Source of the DNA: Gongronella butleri
Lineage: Eukaryota > Mucoromycota > Mucoromycetes > Mucorales > Cunninghamellaceae
DNA length: 64,000 nt
Reading direction: 5' to 3'
Assembly (NCBI GenBank): GCA_025201375.1
Contig: JAIWZP010000005.1
Span: forward strand, 992,001 to 1,056,000
Part shown: piece after piece, positions 1 through 9,562 of the stretch
Position numbering within the stretch: the first letter of the stretch is position 1
How the letters are laid out: each line of letters opens with the position of its first letter
The notes under the pieces: generated by a model
The model's input: the letters and a program-made list of their open reading frames with translations, nothing else
Database searches by the model: none
Told to the model about the DNA's origin: nothing
Program-made: the position numbers and the translations under genes

Positions 1-899
1 TTAGCGACCATGCTGTCGACTTTGGCCAATTTGGAAGGTGAAGAGACGTTTGAGGCGGCTTACCTTGGCCAAGCCGAAGAGGTTGTGCAAGAGCGCATCT
101 CGGACGACGAGTGCATCTTGATCAAGGGCACCAAGATCCAAAATGCGGCCTCTATCATTCTGCGCGGTGCCAACGACTACATGCTGGACGAAATGGAGCG
201 CTCGCTGCACGATTCCCTATGTGTCGTCAAGCGCACCCTCGAGAGCAACAGCGTCGTTCCCGGCGGCGGCTCTGTCGAGTCCGCCCTCAGCATATACCTT
301 GAAAATTTTGCCACCAGCTTGGTAAGACGTTTTTTTTTTTTTTCCTGGAAGGTTGCTCATTTTTTTCATTTTTTTTTTAGGGCTCCCGTGAGCAATTGGC
401 CATTGCCGAGTTTGCCAATGCCTTGCTAGTCATCCCCAAGACCCTCGCCGTCAATGCTGCCAAGGGTACAAAGAGAAAAAAATTGCCTTTCTTCCACGCG
501 ATGCGCTTTTTTTCGTAGCACTTTTTATGCTCACACGCGTCATTTTTGTGATAGATTCGACCGACTTGGTTGCCAAGCTCCGTGCGTACCACAATGCCGC
601 TCTGAACGCCAATGCTGACGATCAGAAGCGCCTGCTCAAGTACTACGGCCTGGATTTGATCAAGGGCGAGCTGCGCGACAATCTTCGCGCCGGTGTCTTG
701 GAACCCGCCATGTCCAAGATCAAGTCGCTCAAGAGCGCCACCGAGGCTGCCATTGCTATCCTTCGTATCGACGATATGATCAAGGGTAAGAGCAATTGAT
801 ATGCTCAAGCAGAGCTTTGACTTATCTTTCCTTATCTTTTTTTTTATTGCAGTTGCTCCCAAACAGCAGGCTGACGATGGCCACGGCCACGGCCACTAG
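1..899 (+). CDS. CCT1: T-complex protein 1 subunit alpha (CCT1), 3' part
   Basis: This is the C-terminal part of the alpha subunit of the cytosolic CCT/TRiC chaperonin, which folds actin, tubulin and other proteins with ATP. Exons are 1-321 (open at the window edge), 381-465, 555-785 and 853-899 (TAG). All junctions keep frame: the second intron splits an Asp codon and the third splits a Val codon. Diagnostic CCT1 stretches are LANLEGEETF, GAND-M-DEMERSLHD, SNSVVPGGGSVE, DSTDLVAKLRA, ATEAAIAILRIDDMIK and a His/Gly-rich end. The VVPGGG segment is the conserved motif of the equatorial domain in group II chaperonins. The N-terminal equatorial, ATP-binding and apical parts lie upstream of the window. 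A candidate AATAAA signal lies near 1096. Family and subunit assignment are secure; only the 5' portion is missing. Confidence 0.95.
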
Positions 900-1958
900 A
901 CGTGACACGACAGCCTGCTCGCGCGTCTTTTCTTTTACACATTTTCTTCAACCTTTTTTTTTTCTTTGTGCCATCTTTTTTCCACCCCTCCTTCCCTTCA
1001 CATATCATGACGCCCCACTTTTTTTCTTGTTGTTTTCATGTTTGAATTATTAAAAATGTCTGCTGAATGACCAAAAGGACCAAGGTGACCAGGGAAATAA
1101 AAGAAATATCATAAATGTACCGGTGTTGTGTCTGGGCAATCCTTAGGTGAAGTGAGAGACAAAAAAAGAGCAATTGGGGCACCAAGCACCAAGAAAACGC
1201 GACAAACGAGTAAAAAAAAGAAATAAAGCAGGATAAAAACCTTTAATGGGTGTTAGTGCACTATTAGGGATATGGATATGTGGACTTACCACTGGCAGAC
1301 AGTGGTTTTAAAACGTGCAAAGTAAAAAGAAAAAAAAAGAAAAAAAAGCAAAAGGATAAAGAAAGAAAGGATAGGGGCTGCGAAAAGCAAGAAAAGGGCT
1401 AAAATAGGGAAGAAAAAAAAAAAGGAAAAAGGGGCACACAAAAAAAACACATTCCTGACACCGGTATCAATCATCATTTACTGTTGTTGTATGATATGAT
1501 CCTGTTGTTGTTGTGTTTATGATATTTTTCTGAGGCGAGACGCGAGAGCAACGTTTTTGGCAGACAAACTCTGGCCCTTCTTTTTTTCAACATTGCAAAC
1601 TTTCAACCCAGATTTCCTCGGCGCAGACATGACAATGCGTGACTTTTGATACAACAGTATCATACGTATCGTACAGTCTCTGCACTTTCGATCCGACTCA
1701 GTCTGATGCAAGACAGGGCCTAAAAAAAGTATCTTTCAGACTCAATGGTATTTTGGTGCCACCCACAAGGTATTCGATCGCCGGCCCAGTCTGAGAATTG
1801 AAAATACTTTTTTCGCCCTTTGAATTTTTGGCCTATCAAAGCGCCTTTATGCAAGTTCCGACAGCATAAAAAAATCTGACATCCATTTTTTCCCCCTTTT
1901 TTTTTTTTTTACTTCTTTTTCCCCCTTTTTTTACTTTCACTTTCATTTTGAGAATAAA
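900..1958. other. intergenic, CCT1 3' UTR and recombinase upstream region
   Basis: I see no gene here. The stretch holds the CCT1 3' UTR (AATAAA near 1096), purine-rich low-complexity DNA at 1310-1450, and one copy of the palindromic ATGATAC/GTATCAT/TACAGT word near 1655-1680. A T-rich tract at 1870-1940 runs into the recombinase start codon at 1959. Confidence 0.6.
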
Positions 1959-4553
1959 ATGGCCAAAGCTAGCAAAGGTATGATCAGATTTAAATGATAA
2001 ACGTGAACAAAAAACAGGATCACCAATTTTTTTCCTTGTGATTATCTGTCAAATCAGCTACAAGAACCACAAGAGCCTCAAAGGCGGCCAAAGGCAAGGG
2101 ACGTGCAGTGGACGCGCCCAAGGCAAGCAAAGGTACGATCAGAATTGTGATGCGCTTCGAGAAAAACAGGTTTACAACTTTTTTTCATTGTGATGATTAT
2201 CTGTCAAATCAGCCAAAATAACCAAAAAGGCGTCAAAAACCACCAAAGGCAAGGAGAAAGCAGTGGACAAGCTGTTGCAGGATGGTCAGGAGCGAATCCG
2301 ACGCTTGACGGAGCAAGTCCACGACCACGTCGAGCAGAGGGGCAAGATTTTGGTTGAAGGACTGAAAGTTCAATCGGACAACACGCGCAAAAGCTACGAA
2401 CCAAAGATCAAACAATTTCAGGTATCATACGTTTTTTTTTTTTTTTTAAATTCGACACGTGGCGCTGACTGGCGCACCCTTTTTTTCATTCAAGGACTGG
2501 TGTTATGAGCAATCGTACGAAGACGACCTGGTGACATCTGATAAGCTTGCTTTTTTTATCGAATTTGTCATTGACCGCGGCCACAAGCTGAAGAAAGCTG
2601 AGGATGGCTCGTCATTGGCAATCTCCAAGCAGACGGTCGAGAGCTATGTCAAGGCAGTGTGTGCTCTTTACCGCGAGCAGCGCGATGCCGACAAGAATAA
2701 GGGGCCGTCGCCAAGGTCGCAGCTGGTCAGGAGCGTGATGGCCAAGTTTATCAAGGACAATACCAAGCGGCGCCTTGAGGGGCTGGAGGATCGCGGTGTA
2801 AACACAATCAACGACGGCTACAACCGATCCAAGTTGGAAGAAATCGCCAAATATTTTATGGAGCGCGACAACATGGACGGTCTCCGTGACAAAGTGTGTT
2901 TTCTCATGAGCCATTCAATGCTGTTGAGGAGCCAGAATGCTCTGGGAATGCAATTGTCCTTTTTGCAAAGCTTCACCGTCCCAAATCAAGGCCCATCCGA
3001 GTTTTTGGGAATCTCAGCCAAAATCAATTATGGCAAACAAAACAGCCATGGAAAGGACGAATTCGGAAATTGCGTGCGCCACAGGAGTGCCAACGTGTGC
3101 CCAGTTGGAGCGGTGGCCATACATTTGTTTGCACGCTTCCACATTGCTGGCGAAGCGTTTCCGTGCTTTGAAAGCCGCGCATCGTGGTACAAAATTGCTC
3201 TTGTGCCAGTGTCCTCGGCCGACCCTACTGCATTGATGTCGTATGAAGCGCAGCGAAAGATGTACCAGCGCGTCATCAATGCTTGTGGGGTCGTGACAAG
3301 CGCCGTCACGCATGTAAACCGCAAAAGCGCTGTGAACATGTTGGCCGAGGACGGCATCAATTATGACGAGCTGCGTCGCATGGGCCGCTGGGCAGTCGAT
3401 CGCATGACCGGCTGCTACATCAGCAGCTACCCGCTCAAGGGCTTGAAGAGCATGGCCGATTTTCGCACTGACCAAGGCCAAAACTACTTTTTGCCGCGTG
3501 CCAGCATCGTTCCGCCCAAAGAGCTGCAAGACATGGTGTTTCCGACTGCCGAGGAGGAATTGAAGCTTGCGCGGGAGGCCTCAGTCAAGGAATTGGCTGT
3601 GATTTACTTCCTGGAAATGATGGTCAAGCTCCGAGTCGTGTTTTTGCAGGTATGAAAGGGCACCAAGCATAGTGCGAGGATTCATCTGGGTGCGTGAAAT
3701 GGAGCGTTTGCTTATTATTAATCCTTTTTTTATGACGTAGGATGCTGTGGCCCTGAGGCAGCTTTACCCTGACCACTTTTTGTGGAAAAGCTGCCCGATC
3801 TTCAGCACGACCGCATTTCAAGACTTTGAGTCTCGCCTGTTGGAGCGAATGCGCCATGACGAGACGCGCTTCTCCTCCGGTGAGCGCCTGGCCCTAGCAC
3901 TGCCGCAATTGACGAGCATTCTGGACGACCGCACGTCTTTGATGCTTGGCCTGCTGAATTCCATCAAGGAATCCACCGACGCGGGCTTTGATGCTCTTGA
4001 CGGGAAGTTTCAGGGCATGAAAAACGATGGGATCCAGACGCGTCAGCTTTGGCAAGACATCTTTGCCCGAGGCCACGCGTATTTTTCGTCCGGTGCCACT
4101 CATCCACCCTCTTCCGTCCCAATGCCCCCTGCCACCGCGTCCACCTCTGCACCAATTGCATCAGCTGAGGCATCTTATTCGCCCGCGGCATTGTCCCCCG
4201 CTGAACCACCGTCATCCACGACCAAGATCCCAGATTTCACGATGAATCGACACTTGCAGTCCATGGAAGGTGTGTGGCGAGAGTATGTCGAGCCTCAGCC
4301 GCCCCACATGACGTCCGTGCGCATGTTGGAGAAATCCTACGGGACAACTTGGCGCAAATCAAGCTCGGAGTCGCGCTTTTTCTTGCGCCGAAAAGAGCTG
4401 TACGACGCCATTGAAAAAACAGCCGACGACGAAGGAATTGCGTGCCTTGAAGCCGCCAAAAACCACGACAAGCAGCGCAATGTACTCGGCTTCAGCCTGC
4501 CCAAGTATCGAGAGTACCTCAACCGTGAAAAGCGCCAAAATTGCGAAAAATAG
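1959..4553 (+). CDS. Crypton/Ndc10-like tyrosine recombinase with GCR1_C-type tail
   Basis: Exons are 1959-1977, 2058-2132, 2213-2421, 2495-3649 and 3741-4553 (TAG), giving about 756 aa. Residues 1-60 are Lys-rich and basic. The region around 95-490 resembles the fungal Ndc10/Crypton tyrosine recombinase fold. Catalytic-type residues are visible in order: Arg at about 246 (LLRSQN), His374-x-x-Arg377 (HVNRKS), Trp400 (RRMGRW) and Tyr409 (GCYISS). The recombinase-type set therefore looks complete. The C-terminal part (about 660-750) has a pattern like the GCR1_C DNA-binding domain (VWREYVEP, TTWRKSSSES, FFLRRKELYDAIE). The middle is Pro/Ser/Ala-rich. Cryptons cut and paste DNA through such enzymes, and some fungal relatives are host proteins (centromere or transcription factors). 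Both a live Crypton and a domesticated gene fit; I see no flanking terminal repeats. Exons 2 and 3 with their preceding introns look like a tandem duplication. Confidence 0.8.
1978..2275 (+). repeat. tandem intron+exon duplication inside the recombinase gene
   Basis: The intron at 1978-2057 with its following exon resembles the intron at 2133-2212 with the start of its following exon. Both introns begin GTAYGATCAGA and end TTATCTGTCAAATCAG. Both exons encode a basic Lys/Thr/Ala-rich stretch ending GK(G/E)(R/K)AVD. The unit is about 155 bp. It lengthens the basic N-terminal tail of the protein without changing frame. Confidence 0.75.
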
Positions 4554-5280
4554 CTTTCTAGCCTTCCGATTTCATTACCTTCGCCGCATCGCAGCACCAG
4601 TTTTTTTTTTTTTTTTTTTTACGCTCTATGTATTGCGCATCATTTTTTTCTTTGATTTCTTGATTATTTTTGTTCTCTTTTAGATTGTTTTTCAGTTTCA
4701 CAATAAAAACCGCGTCAGACGTCGAGTGACACGCGACTGTTCCTTGTCAAATCCATGCACCTGGGTTACCTTTTGCTATGGACGCGTCGGCGCGACTCTA
4801 TGAACGCGTTTTTCCCGTGCAATTCGCGGTTGAAATAAAATGCAAAATCTTCAATTGCTCGTCATTGAACAGACAGATCCCGCCCCTTTTGGTTGTTTTC
4901 AGAGGTTTCTACATGCGCTTCATCTTGTGTGCAAGTTTGGCAGAAATCTACAGACCTGATTTTCGATTTGTTCTCGGGCGCTCGAAACGGCATATTTTTG
5001 TTTTGCGTGTACCATCCCCCCAATGGCTTGTAACAGCCACAAGTTGAGTTTTGCAAGTTGAGTTCTACTATGGTTTCTTGCTGGAATTTTCACGTTTCGA
5101 CGCATTCCAGAGCAATGCAGTGATGAATTGGTCGCCTTTGAGGCGATTTTTGAAATTAAAGGCATAATCGCGGGTAAGCACCAGCCATCTATTCTTTCAA
5201 GACATCCATTATTGCACACAGCACAATAGGCACCTGTGGTTGATTGCCCGGCAACCACCAAATGACGCACAATCACGATG
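4554..5280. other. intergenic, recombinase 3' flank
   Basis: A T-rich 3' region (4600-4685) has a possible AATAAA near 4702. Beyond that I see no gene, RNA or repeat. Open frames here lack splice-supported or family-like protein sequence. Confidence 0.5.
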
Positions 5281-5298
5281 TTCGTTCATTTTAAGCGC

Positions 5299-5335
<37 letters not shown>

Positions 5336-5454
5336 AGTGCTGGGCTTGCGGGCCCTGCGGGCCCGCATAAAAAAAAAAGAGAGTATTTTAGGCTCAGTCC
5401 GATTGCCTGCCAAATTGAGATCGGATCCCAGTCCGACTGGGCTTGTGCTTTAAA

Positions 5455-6010
5455 AGATACCGTTACAGTATCATACTGTACATATGATACGTACGTACTG
5501 TACCCCGAGAGCATATGATACTGTAAAACAGTATCATATCGTACGTAAAAAGAATTGTCAATGAGCAATCGATGATGAGCGGCAATGCGGTCATGGAATT
5601 GCTGCGGCACCTGTTGCTTGTCGATTTGCTGCTTTTTTCCACCACCTGTAAGAAGACCTGCTGCGCGAGCAATTACTGTACGTACAGTATTATTGCTTGC
5701 TGCGTTGCTGGTGGGGAATGTGGCGATGTCGTCCAGGTCGTCGTCGTCTTCATTCATTTATTCTTCTATCTTCTTGCGCAGCAATGTTGTTGTACTGTAT
5801 TCAAAGTATCATATCATAGGCGCCACGACGACAAAAAAGATCGGAGGAGCGACGACGTGTGCGGAAAAGAATTGTTGCCTACAGTATTATCATACTGTAT
5901 TTCTACAAGACACTGGTTCTAAAATACCGGTACTGTAGTACTGTATGATACTGTACCAGGTACAGTACGCGCCATTACAGTACCGTACTACTGTATTGCG
6001 CATCTACAGT
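5455..6010. repeat. cluster of palindromic TACAGTA / ATGATAC words
   Basis: Short palindromic words (TACAGTA/TACTGTA, ATGATAC/GTATCAT, GTACGTAC) recur in many combinations, for example around 5463-5550, 5677-5690, 5800-5820, 5880-5900 and 5930-6010. Many are near-perfect hairpins. The same vocabulary recurs at 7295-7310, 7395-7415, 7558-7582, 7690-7730, 7948-7978, 8250-8265 and 58350-58410, and singly elsewhere. It is almost absent from the long coding exons of the window. Confidence 0.7.
5555..5757 (-). pseudogene. coding-like island, unrecognised (possible exon or remnant)
   Basis: On the minus strand from 5757 an open frame begins with an acidic stretch (MNEDDDDLDDIATF) and continues through a Gly/Lys/Gln-rich part (GGGKKQQIDKQQVPQQ) to an HDRIAAHHRLLID-like end. 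It then runs into palindromic DNA at about 5555. Codon use and composition look like real protein, unlike its neighbours. A palindromic word lies inside it at about 5677-5690. A stop lies just upstream of the Met in frame. I do not recognise the family. It could be an exon of a minus-strand gene whose other exons I cannot place, or a decayed fragment. Confidence 0.3.
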
Positions 6011-6714
6011 ATGATAAACAACTTGATCGCTTATCATTGATTTTATGCTGCTCTGAGGACGGCAAATACGCCTACATTAAATTGTGTGATATAAATTAAG
6101 AATTGGGCAGCTGCATTTAGGCTTTAATCTCTTCTGCTGAGCGCCCAGGAGTGCGCTGGGTGAACTAACGCGTTGCCCCTGAATGTAAAATTTGATTTGG
6201 AATCGAATAATGGTGTTACTTTCGAGCCATGCTCGTTTAGTAGAAACACTTGCTTGATAATTGCGCCTTTGCCGCCACCCACGGCCAAAATGGCATAAAA
6301 TCGCGTAAAGTGCGATTATCTCGAAATTTTATTAAGTTAACGGACACCGTGTGAGAACTTTATTCGATTCTAAATCAAATTTTACATCGGCAACGCGGAA
6401 CAGAATTACGAATTGAGCGATTTTTGAGGCACTTGTATTAGAGCAGAAACTGCAATGACAGGGCGAAATCGGCGCAAATCGCTAAGTGCTCAAAATCCAG
6501 CAATCTGACGTGCATTTCAGACTTCACCATGCGATTTAGAATCATCAATTACCTCTAGAACGTCTGTCAAAGCATCAAGAATGCAAAGCCAAGTGCACTC
6601 AAAAGGCCAATGGCATTGCCCAATTCTTACTTTATATCACACAATTTAACATAGGCCGGCAAATACAACTCTTCTCTCCGAGACTTCAAGCAGCAGCGTT
6701 GCTTCAACAACAAG
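6010..6714 (+). pseudogene. exon-like sequence interrupted by the MITE
   Basis: If the 587-bp element and one copy of its target duplication are removed, the sequence from 6010 (after CTACAG, an acceptor-like site) to 6714 (before GTGAGC, a donor-like site) becomes one 36-codon open frame. It is Leu/Cys-rich first (LSLILCCSEDGKY) and then basic (SSLRDFKQQRCFNNK). The element thus appears to have landed in an exon. I cannot name the protein. The downstream open frame becomes low-complexity, so the original gene structure is not resolved. Confidence is modest because the call rests on one short frame with plausible borders. Confidence 0.3.
6060..6666. mobile_element. non-autonomous inverted-repeat DNA transposon (Mutator-like MITE) with 10-bp target duplication
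   Basis: The element spans 6070-6656 (587 bp). Its first 41 bases (6070-6110, starting GCCTACATTAAATTGTG) match the reverse complement of its last 41 (6616-6656) at 37 of 41 positions. It is flanked by the perfect direct repeat CGGCAAATAC at 6060-6069 and 6657-6666. It holds no transposase or long open frame. A target duplication of 9-11 bp with terminal inverted repeats of this length is typical of Mutator-like elements, so it is probably mobilised in trans. No second copy is seen in this window. Confidence 0.85.
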
Positions 6715-7392
6715 GTGAGCCAGGCGGGTCAATCAGGTGCGCGTGTGCGGGTCGCTGCACTTGCTTGCTTCACTACTTGCACATTTCGTTGTTGCCTTTT
6801 TTCTTTCCATTTCTTTTTTTCTCAATTTGCCGCCAATGCCGCGAGAGCTCGCTGCAGTAGCCCACTCAGCGCACAAACGTCGTCGTCGTGCTCGTGTGCA
6901 AAATAAAATTAAAAAAATAAAAATTCCATGCAATCCACACACTTAATTTGGAAGTCTCAAACCTTAAATTTTTGGAAAAAATCTTGCCCAACGTAGGCAA
7001 TTATCTCAGTCGATCGCGGTTCATGTGTCACTCTTTGGGCTTTTTTTACGTGCATTGGGGCGACTTGCCGTTTTGTCAGCCAAAAGCAAATAGTCAGAGT
7101 TACCTGTTTGGTATGCATTGATCACTCGGAGTTCGAAATTTCAAATTTGGCGTTTTCTGAGTCTGAAATGTGTGACCCCTGAGTGACCCCTGAATTTTTC
7201 AAAAGTGGTCGTAGCGCTTTGGGGGTTTAAGCTTTTTTGTGGCAAATTATGCGCTGAATTCGATGCGGCTATTTTTAAGCGGGGTCAACCAAGATGCAGA
7301 CGGCCATACTGTATGCACGCAAAATAGTACAAATAGGAAGTTTTTGGCATTTCAAGTCCAAAAAAAATCGGGCTGGTCCTCCGTCTTGAACG
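6715..7392. other. gene-poor stretch
   Basis: I see no convincing gene. An AT-rich block with AATAAA lies near 6900-6925. A short direct repeat GTGACCCCTGA occurs at about 7171 and 7182. Confidence 0.4.
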
Positions 7393-8177
7393 ATGTGCTA
7401 TACTGTAGTTTACTACGCCGTGGCGCAGGTTTCATTGGCGGGCGAGCAGGCTGTAAAAAAATTTCTGGAGGCACATTATCCCCGCGACTTGCACGCCGCC
7501 ATTGGCTACTGTAGTCGCACGCAGGTCGGGGTGCACGTGTCTTTTGGCCAAGTGGGCTATGATATGATACGTATCATATTGTAGTGCTTGATCTTGATTG
7601 ACTCGTATGATATCCTTTGCTTGCTTGCTTATGCTTTAATGTAATATTTGCTTGCTTGTTTCCTTTTCCTTTTTCTTGATTGATTCAAATACAGTAGTAC
7701 TGTACAGTACTGTTACAGTACAGTATTTGTTTTGCCACACCATGCGCGTCTTGGCCAGGCACAAGTGCAGGTACACACTACTGTACGTATTCTTGTTAAA
7801 CAACGTAAATGAGGAGGATGATCTGGTCGTGTGTCAATTCGTTCGTTTCTTTTTTTCAACGCGCCATTGACGCGTCACTCTGAGCACGTCGGCGGCTCAC
7901 GCGCTTTTTGCGCACGTTTGCCATTCGACACGAGCTGGGCCGTGACAGATATGATACTGTATCATATCATCATACAGTTTCATCCATCGCGATAGAACCA
8001 TCAAAGAACAATGCAGTAATTCGACGAAGAACCACTGCCGGATTATTTGACAAAGAAATAACTGATGTCGAAGATATTTTATTTGCTTCATTTCCACAAG
8101 AATCAGCGACCAACGACGACGACTCATTCTTCAGTCGACTTCTTCTACTCTGGTTTCATCAGCGTGCGTCTTGTTGA
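7393..8177 (+). pseudogene. coding-like islands separated by palindromic words, unrecognised
   Basis: Three stretches read like protein. About 7400-7560 has YYAVAQVSLAGEQAVKKFL followed by EAHYPRDLHAAIG. About 7739-7775 has a short frame ending CACAAGTGCAG before GTACAC. The stretch 7978-8177 follows CATACAG and encodes SSIAIEPSKNNAVIRRRT, then an acidic part (DKEITDVEDILF, TNDDDSFF) to a TGA at 8175-8177, with AATAAA near 8267. Palindromic ATGATAC/TACAGTA words lie between the islands. They could be exons of one plus-strand gene with palindrome-bearing introns, or a decaying gene. I do not recognise the family and cannot join the islands with confidence. Confidence 0.3.
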
Positions 8178-8524
8178 AAAAAAGACACACCGCAAGAAGT
8201 TCGCGCAATTCCGCAATCGTGAAGAACCTGCAAAAATGCAAAATGCATTTACAGTATCATATCATAATAAACAGACGGGAGGCGTTTATTACGTGGATGG
8301 AGTCATGAGGGGGATCTATGATACGATGGACGGTCAAAAGAGACAATGACGGGAGCAAAAAAAAAAAAAAAAAAAAGGGATGATCTAATGACAAAATACA
8401 AAGCAAACGTGTGTTTGTGGAGGAAACAAGGGGTAGCATGATGAAAAAAAAAGTGGTATGAGGAGCAAGAGGAATGACAATACTGTAGAAAATAAAAAAA
8501 GCAAGATAAAACGCAAAGAGTCGA
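8178..8524. other. 3' flank between island and histidine kinase
   Basis: A palindromic word lies near 8250-8265 and poly-A tracts near 8357-8376. No gene is seen. This stretch probably contains the 3' UTR of the minus-strand histidine kinase. Confidence 0.4.
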
Positions 8525-9518
8525 TCACATTTCCATGGGGACATTTTGTTGTTCACGAGAACGTGAGCGCGGAGAGACATGGCGCGGTCGATGGAGGTTG
8601 GCGCGTCGCTTTTTGACACATGCTTGCAATGCGGCCTTCATTTCCAGCATGGTGAATGGCTTTCCAATGAAGTCATCCATGCCGGCATCGATGCAGATTT
8701 GGCGGTCCTGCTGCGATGCGGATGCTGTGAGTGCAATGATGTGGATGTCTCTCACATTCAGCATTATTGTGCCGGTGTCCGGTGAATGCATTTGCCGCTG
8801 CGCAATGATCGCTCGCGTCGCCTCCAGACCGTCCATTTCCGGCATGTAAAGGTCCATCTAACACAAATAAAACAAGACGTCAGTTGCATGCTCGCCTCTC
8901 TCTCTCTCTCTCTCTCACTCTCTCTCTCTCTTTTTTTTTTTTTTCCTGATCTTACAAAGATGACGTCAAACGACCCAGTGCGCATCTTTTCCAGCACTTC
9001 CTTGCCATTGTTCACGACCGCAACGTCTTGGTATCCGAGTCTTTTGAGTATGCTGACGGCAATCTTTTGGTTCAAAACATTGTCCTCGGCCAAAAGAATG
9101 CGCAATGGGTACATGAGTGCAAAAGAATCATCCTTGGCGCCCTTTCCACTGCTCTGGCGTTTTTTGGATCGCGCTGTTGCTGCGTTTAAAGGCTGCTGGG
9201 GTTGTGGTGCCAGTGCCTGGGCAGGCGATCCGCGACGTGGTGGCTGTGTTTGAGATTGCGATGGCGTCTGCGGCTGGGATGGCACTTCTTCCACGGCGAC
9301 AGTGGGCTGTTGCGGCACGATATCGACGGTGGGAAAGTAGCTGGGTAGGCTGGGCGATGCTTCGCCGCGTCGGAGAGACGGTCGCATGGGTTTCGTGATG
9401 GATGCCACCTTTGCCGTGTCACTGTTTGTCACAGTGGGTGCTGGCGTGAGATGATTGGGTGCTGCTGCTGGTGTGGCAAAGGAGGAGATCAATGGATGCA
9501 TGGGGAGCAACGACCCGG

Positions 9519-9562
<44 letters not shown>

